Positions 33,898-44,366 are shown, counted from the stretch's first letter. The stretch is DNA of 64,000 nt from Candidatus Litorirhabdus singularis (GCF_026262625.1 NZ_SHNN01000003.1:186001-250000); one strand, 5' to 3'. Notes: generated by a model not told the origin, from the sequence alone. A program made the numbers and translations.

Positions 33898-36192
33898 CTA
33901 GAAGCGGTAGCTAGCAGTTACCCCGTAGGTGCGCGGTGGCGTCAAGGTCAGCTCGTTGTAAGCATCACTTGCGGCGCGCTTCGCCAACACACCGTCTTCG
34001 TCGGTCATATTCTTGCCGAACACCTGCACACTCCAGGTATCACTGCGCAAGCCGGTATACAGGTCGAGCGTGGTGAAGCTGTCGGCCTCAAAGCGAGCCT
34101 CGATATCTCCAGGGACTTCGGTCTTTCCACGATAAACCACCAGGCCACTGAGATACGCATCTGCCCCAAACAATAACTGCGGGAATACATACTCAGACTG
34201 TAAGGTGCCAAAAAACTCGGGCTGCTCGCTGGCCTGCTCACCACTGGCGTCACAGGTATTAAAGCGATTACCCGCATCCACCGGAGGACCATTAGGATCG
34301 GTACAGGGGACCTCACCGTCGGTGAACTCTACCTTGGCATAGGTTGCCGAAGCAAAGAGTGACCAATTATCAGTGATCAACATTTTAAGCTCGCCCTCAA
34401 GACCAAGTTGCTCCGCCTCATCGACATTTACATAAGGTCGATTGCCGGCTATCTCTACGTCACCACTGGTAACATTGTAAGCTTCAAAACCCACCTGAAC
34501 CTGATAATCCTCATACAAACTGTAGAAGAAAGCTGCCGAGTAGCGCGCCCTGCCGTCAAGGAAATTACCCTTCATCCCCAGCTCAAAGCTTTCTACGGAC
34601 TCACCGGTGTAATTATTGAGGTCGCTATCTGGATCTTCGGGTGTCGCCTGAAATATACCAGTGGTATCAAAGTTAGGCGCTCCAGGACGATAACCCCGGT
34701 CCAGCGTACCGTACATGTTTAAGGCATCGCTAAACTGATGCGCTAACTTGATAGTGCCGGTCCACTCTTCCTGCTTGTCTTGGTCGCCTATAAAACAGGG
34801 GGAAGCACTGCCATCGGGACAGGGGAAAACACTGGGAATCGCAACTGTCGGGTCAGTCAGTTCGCCGCCTGGTTCCATCACTGCGCCCAGCAGAAAATCA
34901 CCATCAATGATATTGGCGCTCTCAGATTCAAACTCGTTATAACGTAGGCCTACTGTCAAAGAAGTGTCATCGGTGAGATTGAAAGTATTGTGTGTAAAGA
35001 TAGCTGAGGTAGTCGTGGCAGTGGGAATATCGAGAAATATCTGGAATACCCCAACGCCTTCAATGACCTGATCCACCCGCACGTCGGTCTGCGCCGCAGC
35101 ATCGGAGTAATAGGCACCCACTGTCCACTCCCAGCGATCATCAAAGGCAGCACTGCTGATGCGCAGTTCATGCTGGAAATTATCGTTTACACTTCCGCCG
35201 TATGTACCAGCGTTGTACAACACCACACTGGGGATATCGGTGTTGTCGTTGTCATTGCGGGTGTCGTACTCTGAAGTCAGTAAGCCGGTAAACCAACTAA
35301 CATCGATGTCACCCAAAGCCCAGTCCAACTTAAAAGTATAAAAGTCATCTTCTTTCTCGTTCATGACCGAGGGGGCATCACCTATTGCGTAACGGTCATC
35401 AGCCTGCACATTATAGTTGGCCAGATCAGAATCAATAGTCTCCACGATCCGGTGCAAGTCAGAGTCGTCAGTTTCAACACGGTGATAGCCAAACAGCATG
35501 CTCAAATCGTCAGTGGGCTCCCACAACAATTTTATACGGAAGGCATCTCGACCCCGTTCATCAGTTTCGTTACGGACAATATTTTCAATCCCGCTTTCGC
35601 GCTTGTCTGTTAAGGCGGCAATTCGAATCGCCAATTTGTCTTTAATAATAGGGACACTAACAGCTCCCTGCAGGTTGTAACCTGAAGGATCCACGACACT
35701 GCCCTGCACATAGCCGTTGACCTGAGTGAGGTCAGGATCGGCAGTCTTCATAATCATCGCACCGGTGGGTGAAGGCTGTCCGTACAAGGTGCCCTGAGGT
35801 CCTCGCAGAATTTGTACGCTGTCCATGTCGTACATACCGCCCAGCGCTGTCGCTGCCTGCGACGCCATGTAATAATCATCCAGATAAGTACCCACACGTG
35901 CGGGGGCTGCCTGCTGACTAAAGGTCCCGACACCTCGCAGACCCACACCTGTGTTGGTGTCACCCTCAAAACGTATATCCAGACCAGCGGTTAATTTACC
36001 CAACTCGTCCGCCTGAAACACAGAAAATTCTTCGATCTGCCGGGCGCCGATAACATTAACTGCCACCGGGGCTTCCGATAGCAATTCATCTTTTTTCTGT
36101 GCAGTAACAATAACTTCTTCCAGTTGCGCAGCTGCAAATCCGGAGTGCAATGTTGCAACCGCCACAGCGATTGCCAGGGGAGTGCGTCTCAT
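33898..36192 (-). CDS. TonB-dependent outer-membrane receptor
   Basis: A 764-residue outer-membrane transporter. Signal peptide MRRTPLAIAVAVATLHSGFAAA is followed by a TonB box-like LEEVIVTAQKK, a plug domain to about residue 160 (VQILRGPQGTLYGQPSPTGA) and a 22-strand-type barrel ending in the C-terminal aromatic VTASYRF. Receptors with this IVTAQKR-type start, frequent in marine sphingomonads and gammaproteobacteria, import large hydrophobic or plant-type compounds; the substrate is inferred from the catabolic neighbourhood only. It has its own terminator downstream. Confidence 0.95.
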   Translation of the reverse strand: MRRTPLAIAVAVATLHSGFAAAQLEEVIVTAQKKDELLSEAPVAVNVIGARQIEEFSVFQADELGKLTAGLDIRFEGDTNTGVGLRGVGTFSQQAAPARVGTYLDDYYMASQAATALGGMYDMDSVQILRGPQGTLYGQPSPTGAMIMKTADPDLTQVNGYVQGSVVDPSGYNLQGAVSVPIIKDKLAIRIAALTDKRESGIENIVRNETDERGRDAFRIKLLWEPTDDLSMLFGYHRVETDDSDLHRIVETIDSDLANYNVQADDRYAIGDAPSVMNEKEDDFYTFKLDWALGDIDVSWFTGLLTSEYDTRNDNDNTDIPSVVLYNAGTYGGSVNDNFQHELRISSAAFDDRWEWTVGAYYSDAAAQTDVRVDQVIEGVGVFQIFLDIPTATTTSAIFTHNTFNLTDDTSLTVGLRYNEFESESANIIDGDFLLGAVMEPGGELTDPTVAIPSVFPCPDGSASPCFIGDQDKQEEWTGTIKLAHQFSDALNMYGTLDRGYRPGAPNFDTTGIFQATPEDPDSDLNNYTGESVESFELGMKGNFLDGRARYSAAFFYSLYEDYQVQVGFEAYNVTSGDVEIAGNRPYVNVDEAEQLGLEGELKMLITDNWSLFASATYAKVEFTDGEVPCTDPNGPPVDAGNRFNTCDASGEQASEQPEFFGTLQSEYVFPQLLFGADAYLSGLVVYRGKTEVPGDIEARFEADSFTTLDLYTGLRSDTWSVQVFGKNMTDEDGVLAKRAASDAYNELTLTPPRTYGVTASYRF

Positions 36193-36461
36193 ATTAGTAA
36201 CCTCAGTTTTTTTTATCTTGCGAGTAAATCAGGGCACCATCCTCAAAGGGACGATCACTAGATTAACGACAAGGTTTCGCCAGCAGTAGTACAACATTTA
36301 CATGGGAAACCAATTTTTATATATTTTAGTTAGTCCATCTTTCCGAGTTTATTGAACCATCTTGGTTTTACGGCCGGAGCATTCTGCGCCACCGGCACCT
36401 CGCGCGCATCACCCATATTGGTTACAGGCCAAGCACTCAAGTATTCGGCGAATACATTGCA

Positions 36462-37304
36462 CTAGTCCAACTGAGCAGCCAACAGCCCGTCGCCCAGTAC
36501 TGTCTGACCATCGAGGCTCATTACCGGCCGTTGTAGTGCATGCAAAAGGCGTCGGCTGAAACAGACCTGCCCACAATGACGTTGGGTACACAATTCCAAC
36601 GCGGCCTCCACCATCACCTCCAGCGGCTCAACCATATCGGGCCGACGCTCGGCGATATCGCGGACGTACTCAGCTCCCGGGGTCAACACAATCGCTTCTG
36701 GCGCCAGTGTATTGATGCACAACCCTGCCGCAGTCATTTCGTGCGCCAACGCCTCGGTGTAGCGATCCAGTGCGGCCTTGCTGGCACCATACGCACCGAT
36801 CACGTGGGCCGCCTCCGGTCGATCGGGGTAAGGAACTTGCGGCTGATTGCTAGTGGCACTGCTGATATTCAGTATCCAGCCTTGCCCGCGTTCCCGCATG
36901 CCCGGAATCACCTGTTGTGCCAGCTCTACCGGCGCATTAACGTTAACTTCAAACATCAGGTTGCGGTCGGCAGTTGTCAACTGACTGGGCATACCCATAC
37001 GCGCCATGGCCGCGTTGTTGACCAGAATGTCCAGCGGACCGAAGTGCGATTCAGCGCGCTCAACAAGGTCGGACCGTGATTGCGAATCTGCCAGGTTCGC
37101 GACTTCAGCTACAGCATCTGCACCGCTGGCCTGAAGATCGGCAACCGCCTGTTCCAGAGTGCCGGGTAGCTTACCGTGTACCCCCAACCGCGACGCGCTG
37201 AGTATCACTCTTGCGCCCTCAGCGGCGAAGCGGGTGGCGATTGCCAACCCAATACCGCGACTAGACCCTGTGATAAGCGCAACTTTCCCTTCAAGAAGAT
37301 TCAT
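36462..37304 (-). CDS. SDR family oxidoreductase
   Basis: Short-chain dehydrogenase of 280 residues: GSSRGIG at 13-19, NNAAM in place of NNAG, and a Tyr-x3-Lys in IGAYGASKAAL. The start ATG lies within the last codons of the upstream sulfotransferase gene (14-bp overlap), preceded by AAGAGGC. The C-terminal 70 residues are longer than in the smallest SDRs. Coupled translation suggests the enzyme acts with the sulfotransferase, perhaps making the alcohol to be sulfated. The 269-bp region upstream of the TonB gene, 36193-36461, holds no gene I can support. Confidence 0.88.
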   Translation of the reverse strand: MNLLEGKVALITGSSRGIGLAIATRFAAEGARVILSASRLGVHGKLPGTLEQAVADLQASGADAVAEVANLADSQSRSDLVERAESHFGPLDILVNNAAMARMGMPSQLTTADRNLMFEVNVNAPVELAQQVIPGMRERGQGWILNISSATSNQPQVPYPDRPEAAHVIGAYGASKAALDRYTEALAHEMTAAGLCINTLAPEAIVLTPGAEYVRDIAERRPDMVEPLEVMVEAALELCTQRHCGQVCFSRRLLHALQRPVMSLDGQTVLGDGLLAAQLD

Positions 37305-38463
37305 GATCTGCCTCTTTCTCTGCCGCAACAGTCACAGATGGCCGTGGCCATTCATAGCGCTGATACAACGTTTCCAGTTCGGTTTCTATACGTTGCAGTG
37401 ACAAGTCATAATCATCAATGCTGTATTCAAATTTGCTGTTGTGAGTGCGCTCGCGATCTGCCTGTGCCGCTAACCAGGATTCATAGACTGGGGTCATCGT
37501 CATGCCCAGTGCTGCGTAGACTGCATTAACAGTTGCCTGCGGATCCGTGGTCAGGTCACGATAATCGACAAACATTTGCGGCGTATCAGGATGACGCGCC
37601 AAGACCCGATGCGGGTTGTGAAAGTGCTCAAAGGCGATATCCGTCAGTAAGTCCAGCGAAGTACCATAGTCCTCGCGGGTCCACCCTCTGGACCCCCAGG
37701 CCACTTCTACCAGCTTTAGCACACTGGGAATACACTGCACGGGATCACGCACCATCACCAGGATGCGAGCATCGGGGAATGCCTCTATCAATGCCTCTAC
37801 CCATCCACTCATCACCGGGTTTTTGGCCAAATGCACCTTGTCGCCGCCGTTGAGCAACAGCTGCCTTTTCATGAGCTCACGATAGTGATGTAGCCAGCGC
37901 TTGCGTTTCTGGGGCATCTGATCGACATGAAAGATGTCGATCACGTCCATCATTGGTATATCCAGAGACCACTGTTGAGTAACAAAGGCCGCCGTCATGG
38001 CAAAGCAATCTTCCTCTGAGGCCCATAGGCTCATGTAATGCATATGCCGGTAAGGACCAAAGGTTTTATCATCCCAGGCTACCAATTTGCGCCTGCAGGC
38101 ACCGCCCAAACACCGCTGATCGAGCCAACCCAAACCGCGAATGATTTTTTTCTCCAGCAGCGAGGGAAAGAACATTTCCCAATACAAAGGATAGCTAAAA
38201 CGCTCTTCATCAGCCGCCAACAGACGGTGTAATAGAGTCGTGCCACTGCGACCGTGTCCGACAATGAATACCGGCGCGCGCATCTGCTGGCTCCATAGAC
38301 GCGGAAAAAACACATAGTCGAGCAGAAAGAAAACTGCATGAATCGTACTTACTAGAGGTACGACTACCAAAAGGCGCAGCAGCATCTTGGGCTTGGAGGG
38401 ATAATCCTGCAGCTTCCAGACATGGCGCAACACTCGCCAGTAATAATCAAAGTCAAAGTACAT
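37291..38463 (-). CDS. sulfotransferase family protein with membrane segment
   Basis: PAPS-dependent sulfotransferase-type protein of 390 residues. A hydrophobic helix at about 29-52 (LRLLVVVPLVSTIHAVFFLLDYVF) suggests membrane association, unlike the other two sulfotransferases of the window. The phosphosulfate loop GHGRSGTTLLH is at 69-79 and the 3'-phosphate region is in LVMVRDPVQCIPSV. The ATG at 38463 has GGGAAACC upstream; a 28-residue extension lacks a site. It is first in a pair with the SDR gene. Acceptor is probably lipid or sterol-like (inference). Confidence 0.87.
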   Translation of the reverse strand: MYFDFDYYWRVLRHVWKLQDYPSKPKMLLRLLVVVPLVSTIHAVFFLLDYVFFPRLWSQQMRAPVFIVGHGRSGTTLLHRLLAADEERFSYPLYWEMFFPSLLEKKIIRGLGWLDQRCLGGACRRKLVAWDDKTFGPYRHMHYMSLWASEEDCFAMTAAFVTQQWSLDIPMMDVIDIFHVDQMPQKRKRWLHHYRELMKRQLLLNGGDKVHLAKNPVMSGWVEALIEAFPDARILVMVRDPVQCIPSVLKLVEVAWGSRGWTREDYGTSLDLLTDIAFEHFHNPHRVLARHPDTPQMFVDYRDLTTDPQATVNAVYAALGMTMTPVYESWLAAQADRERTHNSKFEYSIDDYDLSLQRIETELETLYQRYEWPRPSVTVAAEKEADHESS

Positions 38464-38645
38464 AGTGGTTTCCCGGATTACGCCCCAGTCTAACGCAGCA
38501 GGCTGGCCCGGCAACCCGGTCAGCCTAGCTTTCTGCACCAGCCGCATCTGAGTGCAAAAACATACTCGCGTAGATAGCGGTGCGCACTGATTCTGTCAAC
38601 TCAAGGTTTCTTGTTATCATGCGGCTTCCTCCAAGAGGCATTGCC

Positions 38646-40226
38646 ATGCGCCAACTACTGATATTGTGGATTCTTGCACCGCTGTTGCTCACTACGGCCT
38701 GTGCCGTCAACCCGGTAACCGGCGAGCGAGAATTATCGCTGGTGTCTGAGCAGCAGGAAATTGCTATCGGCGCTCAGCAGTACGGACCGTCGCAGCAATC
38801 CCAGGGCGGAGCCTACGTGCTTGATGCCGGTCTGCAGGCCTATGTCAGTGACATCGGCCACCGTCTGGCAGCAGTAAGCGATCGGCCTGACCTACCCTAT
38901 GAATTTGTAGTCCTGAATAATTCTATACCCAACGCCTGGGCCCTGCCCGGCGGTAAAATTGCCGTCAATCGCGGCCTGCTGGTTGAACTTGATGACGAAG
39001 CCGAGCTGGCCGCCGTCATAGGCCATGAAATTGTTCACGCCGCAGCTCGTCATGGGGCGTCGCAAATGAGTAGTGGCGCGCTGACCGGATTTACCGCGCA
39101 ATTGGCGACTATAGCGGCAGCCAGCGTTGGCTTTGGCGATATTGCTAATTCCGCGTCGCAGGCAGGCAGTGCCGCCTTCATGGCCAAATATGGACGTGAT
39201 GACGAACTGGAGTCCGACAAATATGGTATCCGCTATATGTCAAAACTTGGCTACGATCCTCAGGCAGCAGTATCGCTGCAGGAAACCTTTGTACGCATGA
39301 GTGGCAAACAGCAGCAAGATTTTGTTAGCGGCCTGTTCGCCAGCCACCCGCCCTCCCAGGCGCGAGTTGATGCCAACCGCGTGCATGCGCGTGAGCTGCC
39401 GCCAGGGCAACGCTACCGTGAACGCTATCAGCAGCGCATAGCACAGCTTAAGCGCGACGCTCCGGCTTATGCCAAGCTCGATGAGGCGCTAACTGCGCTC
39501 GGCGAGGAACAACCACAAAGAGCCATTAACCTGCTGGACGCCGCCTTGAAAATTCAACCCAATGAAGCGCAGCTCTGGGAGACTCGTGGCCACGCCTGGA
39601 ATATGCTCAAAAACAGTGACAACGCAGTCAAAGCCTACAGCACCGCCATTGCCAAAAACCCCGCTCAGTTTAGCCCCTACCTCTACCGGGGTATCACGCA
39701 CTATCGACGCGGAGAAACCGAGCTGGCCGAGCAAGATCTCCTCGCCAGTAATCAGAAATTACCCACCGCTGTCTCTGCCTACTATCTGGGCGAAACCAGC
39801 CTGGCTAACGATGATCAACAGCAGGCGCTCAGCTATTTCAACCAGGTGGCACAAGGCGGCAATAAAGAGCTGTCGCAGCTTGCGCAGGTGCGTCTAGCCC
39901 AGCTAGAGATGGCAGCGCAGCCCGGCAAATACATCGCTACTGCGCCCTACGTCGGTAAAGACGGCTATTTGTACATTGCCGTGCGCAACAATAGTAGCCT
40001 GACCGCTGCAAACGTGAAGCTGGAGCTGATTCAGATTGATAGCAGCGGTAAGGCTATTGCGCGCGAACGTCTGCAAAATACTCTGCAGCTAAATAGTGGA
40101 GAGCGCGTCGATATAAAAACCCGTACGGGGCCGCTATCCAATACCGCAGCAGCCAGCCAGTTTCGCAGCCAGGTGATTAATGCCGAGCCGGTCGTCGTTG
40201 AACTGGCCGCCGCCGATAACCGCTAG
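38646..40226 (+). CDS. M48 family metalloprotease lipoprotein with TPR repeats
   Basis: A 526-residue predicted lipoprotein (lipobox LTTAC, Cys 19). The Zn protease domain has H127-E-x-x-H131 (HEIVHAAARHG) and the third ligand Glu 189 in DDELESDKYG. TPR-like helices follow (about 290-400), then a C-terminal beta-rich domain. It is close in layout to BepA/YfgC-type periplasmic proteases that maintain outer-membrane assembly, though the extra C-terminal domain is longer. AAGAGG precedes the ATG. It is monocistronic. Confidence 0.9.
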   Translation: MRQLLILWILAPLLLTTACAVNPVTGERELSLVSEQQEIAIGAQQYGPSQQSQGGAYVLDAGLQAYVSDIGHRLAAVSDRPDLPYEFVVLNNSIPNAWALPGGKIAVNRGLLVELDDEAELAAVIGHEIVHAAARHGASQMSSGALTGFTAQLATIAAASVGFGDIANSASQAGSAAFMAKYGRDDELESDKYGIRYMSKLGYDPQAAVSLQETFVRMSGKQQQDFVSGLFASHPPSQARVDANRVHARELPPGQRYRERYQQRIAQLKRDAPAYAKLDEALTALGEEQPQRAINLLDAALKIQPNEAQLWETRGHAWNMLKNSDNAVKAYSTAIAKNPAQFSPYLYRGITHYRRGETELAEQDLLASNQKLPTAVSAYYLGETSLANDDQQQALSYFNQVAQGGNKELSQLAQVRLAQLEMAAQPGKYIATAPYVGKDGYLYIAVRNNSSLTAANVKLELIQIDSSGKAIARERLQNTLQLNSGERVDIKTRTGPLSNTAAASQFRSQVINAEPVVVELAAADNR

Positions 40227-40238
40227 CAGCTGACCCGG

Positions 40239-41495
40239 TTAGCTGTTTTCGGCCTCCCGCGGCACCGGAAAGGCCTCCATATAAGCGGCAAACCGCTGAT
40301 AAAGCTCAGCCCGAGTTATCCCGAAGTCGCCTTCAAGATCATACTGGATTTTGCCCAGGTGCCCGCGCTGGTGTTGGTCACTATAGGCCTGAATTTCGGC
40401 GCGGGTAGACGCGTCAAAGCTTAACCCGGCCTTGGCATATATCTGCTCCAGCACACCGAAATCATCTTTCATAAATTCATCGAAGTGGACCTGAACCACT
40501 TGCTCCGCGGGCAAGGCGTGAATACCCGCCGTAACTCCCTGCAGCAGCGCCTCCTGAATGCGCAGCGCCTGCGCGCTGACTTCGTCCAGATCGACCGGAT
40601 CACGACTCATACGCGCGGTATAACTGAGCATAGTCACCCAAGAGGTAAAAATGCCGACCGGGTCACGATGGGTCACCACATAAGTGGCGTCGGGGAATAC
40701 GTTGTGCAGTACCGGTAGAAAAGCCAGATGCTGAGGGCTTTTGAGTACCCAGCGCCGCGGTCCGCGCAACCACTGCAGGGCCTTCAGCACACGCTTTAAA
40801 AATTCATAGTGCGGCGTCTGGTCCTGGCCATAATAATAATCTTCCCACTGCGGAATATTAGCCAGATTGGCCTGCAGCAGAGTACTGGCATCCAGAAACT
40901 GCAGCTCAATCTCTTCATGGATACTGTCATTGCGCACATCGTACATATTCTGGAAGTACGGCATCATCGCGTCCTGCATCGCCAATTGTGCCAGCCCATT
41001 GGCATAACGCTCATCTTCTGCGTCGCCCTTGAGGGTGGCCTGGCTGGGAATCGGCTCCAGGGATTCCCAGTAACGCAGCGAGCGTAAGCGGGTATCTGCG
41101 GAAATCAGGTTCAGTAAGTGGGTAGTACCTGAGCGCGGTAAACCGGCAATAATGATCGGGGCTTCTATCTCCTCGGCTTCAATCTCGGGATGCTCCAGAT
41201 ACAACGCCTCCAGCCGACTCCGTTGTACCAGATGGCGCTGCAGGTACATGGCAATCGTCATACGCCCCATGGCGCTGAGATGGCTGTCTGTAGCCACAGC
41301 AGAGAGAAACACTTGTACCCGCTCGCGCAAACCCGAGTCTTCATAAAACGGCACATCACACTGCTCACGAGCCGCCGCCAATACCCCGTCAAGCGTCAGG
41401 TCCACGGGCACGGCAGCTACGGCATCCAGCAGTGCCTGTGCCTCAGGGGTGTATTCGGGAGCAGCAAGGTCCGTAAGGCGGATAGTGTCAGTCAT
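40239..41495 (-). CDS. sulfotransferase family protein
   Basis: PAPS-dependent sulfotransferase-type protein of 418 residues, the third in the window and related in layout to the one at 3868-5040. The phosphosulfate loop IAGLPRSGTTHL is at 116-127; the 3'-phosphate region follows the LKSPQHLAFLPVLHNVFPDA block (VTHRDP). The longer frame starting at 41624 overlaps lipA and is discarded; the ATG at 41495 has only a weak ribosome site. It lies downstream of lipA on the same strand. Acceptor unknown. Confidence 0.86.
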   Translation of the reverse strand: MTDTIRLTDLAAPEYTPEAQALLDAVAAVPVDLTLDGVLAAAREQCDVPFYEDSGLRERVQVFLSAVATDSHLSAMGRMTIAMYLQRHLVQRSRLEALYLEHPEIEAEEIEAPIIIAGLPRSGTTHLLNLISADTRLRSLRYWESLEPIPSQATLKGDAEDERYANGLAQLAMQDAMMPYFQNMYDVRNDSIHEEIELQFLDASTLLQANLANIPQWEDYYYGQDQTPHYEFLKRVLKALQWLRGPRRWVLKSPQHLAFLPVLHNVFPDATYVVTHRDPVGIFTSWVTMLSYTARMSRDPVDLDEVSAQALRIQEALLQGVTAGIHALPAEQVVQVHFDEFMKDDFGVLEQIYAKAGLSFDASTRAEIQAYSDQHQRGHLGKIQYDLEGDFGITRAELYQRFAAYMEAFPVPREAENS

Positions 41496-41556
41496 TTTAG
41501 TTGGGTCCGATGGGGAGGAGCGCGCTAAAAACTGCAGAGAGGTGGCGCTGATACCT

Positions 41557-42564
41557 CTAGATATTGACCACGGGTATCTGACCAGGCAGTCCCAGATTAT
41601 TCTGCTCGAGGATGCGGTCGGCACGATAGCTTGAGCGCACGAGCGGGCCGGAGGCTACCTCAGTAAATCCTAATGCCAGCCCCTGCTCTCGGTAAGCCGC
41701 GAAGGTATCCGGATGCACCCACTCAGCCACCGGCAAATGGTTTACTGTGGGACGGAGATACTGCCCCAGTGTCAAAATGTCCACCTTGTGAGCGCGCAGA
41801 TCACGCATACATTGCAATATTTCATCCGGCGTTTCACCCAGACCCAACATCAGGCTCGACTTGGTCAGTATCTCCGGGCGGTGGGTTTTGGCGAAGGCCA
41901 GAACATCCAAAGTCTGTTGATACCCTGCTCGAGGATCCCGCACCCGGTAAGTCAGGCGTTCGACTGTCTCCACATTCTGGGCGAACACCTGCAAGCCAGA
42001 GTCGACTACCGTGGCCACATCGGCTTCCACGCCGCAAAAATCTGGCGTCAACGCCTCGACTGCGGTACCCGGGTTGAGCTCACGAATAGCTTTCACACAG
42101 GCGGCATAGTGCGCCGCGCCACCATCATCAAGGTCATCGCGGTCGACCGAAGTCAGCACCACATAACGCAAATTCATCAACTTGACCGAGCGAGCACAGT
42201 TCGCGGGTTCCTGCGGGTCCAGCCAACCCTTGGGGTTGCCCGTATCCACGGCACAGAAACGACAGGCGCGGGTACAAACGGCACCCATCACCATTATTGT
42301 GGCGGTACCGTTACTCCAGCATTCACCGATATTGGGACAATGACCTTCCTCGCAAACAGTAGCCAAGCGATGCTCGGAGACAGTTTCCTGCACGGCACGG
42401 TACTTTTCGCCGCGCTCAATACGCATCCGCAGCCATGGCGGCTTGCGTTGATTGGGTACTTCGCGGTCGGCATTGGGCTTAATGCCGTCCTTGATCGCGG
42501 AAAAGCCCTGCGGCGTGCTGAATTTGACGCCGCTGCCGGGACGCTTGTTGTTCGCTTCACTCAT
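41557..42564 (-). CDS. lipA: lipoyl synthase
   Basis: Radical SAM lipoyl synthase of 335 residues. It inserts two sulfurs into octanoyl groups on the lipoyl domains of 2-oxoacid dehydrogenases and the glycine cleavage system. Auxiliary cluster cysteines are C71, C76 and C82 ([12 protein letters not shown]); the SAM cluster is C97, C101 and C104 (CTRACRFC). The C-terminal arginine-serine pair (VRSSYRAD) is present. No lipB is adjacent. It is a housekeeping gene in the middle of accessory metabolism. Confidence 0.97.
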   Translation of the reverse strand: MSEANNKRPGSGVKFSTPQGFSAIKDGIKPNADREVPNQRKPPWLRMRIERGEKYRAVQETVSEHRLATVCEEGHCPNIGECWSNGTATIMVMGAVCTRACRFCAVDTGNPKGWLDPQEPANCARSVKLMNLRYVVLTSVDRDDLDDGGAAHYAACVKAIRELNPGTAVEALTPDFCGVEADVATVVDSGLQVFAQNVETVERLTYRVRDPRAGYQQTLDVLAFAKTHRPEILTKSSLMLGLGETPDEILQCMRDLRAHKVDILTLGQYLRPTVNHLPVAEWVHPDTFAAYREQGLALGFTEVASGPLVRSSYRADRILEQNNLGLPGQIPVVNI

Positions 42565-42598
42565 GAATCTATTCTAACGGGAAATGCTCGCCAATACT

Positions 42599-43528
42599 CT
42601 AGCTCGCCTCGGCTAATTGACGACCCAGCATCACATCTCCGGCTATGGTCGTGCGATTGATAAGCCGCTTCACTCCAGGTTTGGTACCCGACGTGCAATG
42701 CATAGCGCGCCAGTTATCCCAAAGCACCATGTCACCCTGCTGCCATTCATGAAAATAATGAAACTCAGGCTTGCGGGTATGGGCCACAAGCTCCCTTAGC
42801 AGCTCGTCTGCCTCACTATCATTCATCCCGGCCCGTTCAGGATCAATGACCCGATCCAGGAACTGTTCGACGATTTCCAGCAGGTTGGCACCAGTTACCG
42901 GGTGCTGCACTACGATAGGATAGATGGCATCTGGAAAGTCCGGAAACCCCATATCACTGGGTTTCTTGGGTGAGTCGGGGCCGGGTTCATAGTCCTCAAC
43001 ATCAACAAAGCGCATCTGACGACGCTGCATATTGAACTGATAAGCTACTTCCAAACCAGCCAGCTTTTCCTTTAAGGCCGGAGCAAGCGCGTCATAGGCT
43101 TTCTGCAGGTCGCCAAAGCCGGTCAAACCATCCTCCGAGGCTACCACCACCGCACGCAGCAACGCTCCGTGATTAGGCTTGCCGGTATAGTGCAGGTCCT
43201 TGTGCCAGTCGAGACGACCAACGATCTCCTGCCCCTTATAGAACGCTGTTTGATACTTATCTTTGTCGCCGCCATTTTCCAACACAAACAGTTCCGGATA
43301 GTCCAGTGATGTGGTGGTCGCCAGCGGGTGCATCTCCAGCGGCCCAAAAATGCGACTGAATTCTATTTGTTTTTCAGGCGTCACTTCCTGGCCACGAAAC
43401 AGCAAGATGCCGTGCTCATACCAGAGCGCCTTCAGTTCTGCCTGCAACTGCGGGGTCATGGGAGCATTGATATCAAAGCCAGTGACTTCGGCGCCTACGC
43501 TATCGAGCAATCGTGTCTGTAAACCCAT
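42599..43528 (-). CDS. TauD/TfdA family dioxygenase
   Basis: Fe(II)/2-oxoglutarate-dependent dioxygenase of 309 residues. The metal triad is H109 and D111 (WHKD) and the distal H277 (AMHCTS); a 2-oxoglutarate-binding Arg follows (RLINRTT). The family hydroxylates taurine, alkyl sulfates, 2,4-D and others; the substrate is not evident. With sulfotransferases and an alkylsulfatase-like protein nearby, a sulfate-ester or sulfonate role is possible but unproven. It stands downstream of the class II aldolase gene, 38 bp away. Confidence 0.9.
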   Translation of the reverse strand: MGLQTRLLDSVGAEVTGFDINAPMTPQLQAELKALWYEHGILLFRGQEVTPEKQIEFSRIFGPLEMHPLATTTSLDYPELFVLENGGDKDKYQTAFYKGQEIVGRLDWHKDLHYTGKPNHGALLRAVVVASEDGLTGFGDLQKAYDALAPALKEKLAGLEVAYQFNMQRRQMRFVDVEDYEPGPDSPKKPSDMGFPDFPDAIYPIVVQHPVTGANLLEIVEQFLDRVIDPERAGMNDSEADELLRELVAHTRKPEFHYFHEWQQGDMVLWDNWRAMHCTSGTKPGVKRLINRTTIAGDVMLGRQLAEAS

Positions 43529-43566
43529 TGTCGTCTCCTTTAATCTTGCTACGGTGCGCTTGCAAA

Positions 43567-44337
43567 CTAGTCCAAGATGCCAGGATCAGCGCGTAATTCA
43601 CGCCGCGCCATGGCTTCAAATTGAAACGGAAAACCGTTGGCATCGGTTATTCCTACCTGCTTCACCACAGTATCTGGTAATGGCACGCCACCACCAATAG
43701 CTTCCGCATACCAAGCGCGCTGGCTACGCCATTCGAGGGTCAAAACGCGCAAATGCGCCTGACGCAGATCCTTCGCTACCACCAGCGAACCGTGATTTGC
43801 CAATAGCGCCCAGCTGGCATCACCCAACGCATCCACCGCAGCCTGAGTCGCATCGGTATCTTCGAAAGTGCCGTCGTATTCATCAAACAATAGCAACTCA
43901 CCGGGTACATGAGCGCCAGTCTGATCAATAATCGGCGGCACCCGCTTGGCATTGGCCCAGATACCGCTCCAGTGCGCATGATTGTGAATCACAACATGTG
44001 CGTCCGGTCGCTGCTGATGCAGCTGTATATGCAAGCCCAGCGCCGGAGTAACATTCCAGTCGCCTTCGATGATATTACCCTGCGGGTCCAGTGTAAGAAT
44101 GTCGCTGGCGGTCAACTCATCCCAAGCCAACTCCCACGGATTCACCAAGATATTGCCGTTATCCAGACGATAGGTAATATGCCCTGCAATGTGCTCGTTC
44201 CAGCCCTCGTTAAAAATCATTCGACACAACAAAGCCACCTTGGCCTTATCGCTCATAGGCGGCAGCAGCTCACGACGACCGGGGCGCGGCGCAAACCGAC
44301 GCACCATGGCCTCATTTAGTCCCTCATACTTTTCCAT
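43567..44337 (-). CDS. class II aldolase/adducin family protein
   Basis: A 256-residue protein of the class II aldolase/adducin fold: GHITYRLDNGNILVNP, the metal histidine pair in VVIHNHAHW and a later His in LLANHGSLV. It is a Zn-type lyase in the FucA/AraD family or an alternative decarboxylase. Aldol substrate unknown. A gap of 38 bp separates it from the dioxygenase gene, so they are probably one unit. Confidence 0.9.
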   Translation of the reverse strand: MEKYEGLNEAMVRRFAPRPGRRELLPPMSDKAKVALLCRMIFNEGWNEHIAGHITYRLDNGNILVNPWELAWDELTASDILTLDPQGNIIEGDWNVTPALGLHIQLHQQRPDAHVVIHNHAHWSGIWANAKRVPPIIDQTGAHVPGELLLFDEYDGTFEDTDATQAAVDALGDASWALLANHGSLVVAKDLRQAHLRVLTLEWRSQRAWYAEAIGGGVPLPDTVVKQVGITDANGFPFQFEAMARRELRADPGILD

Positions 44338-44366
44338 ATTTACTCTACTCCTGCTAGCAACTGCGC

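Noticed and set aside
41713-42660. 315-codon open frame antisense to lipA
   Set aside because: lipA has all six cluster cysteines; the antisense frame has no recognisable domain.
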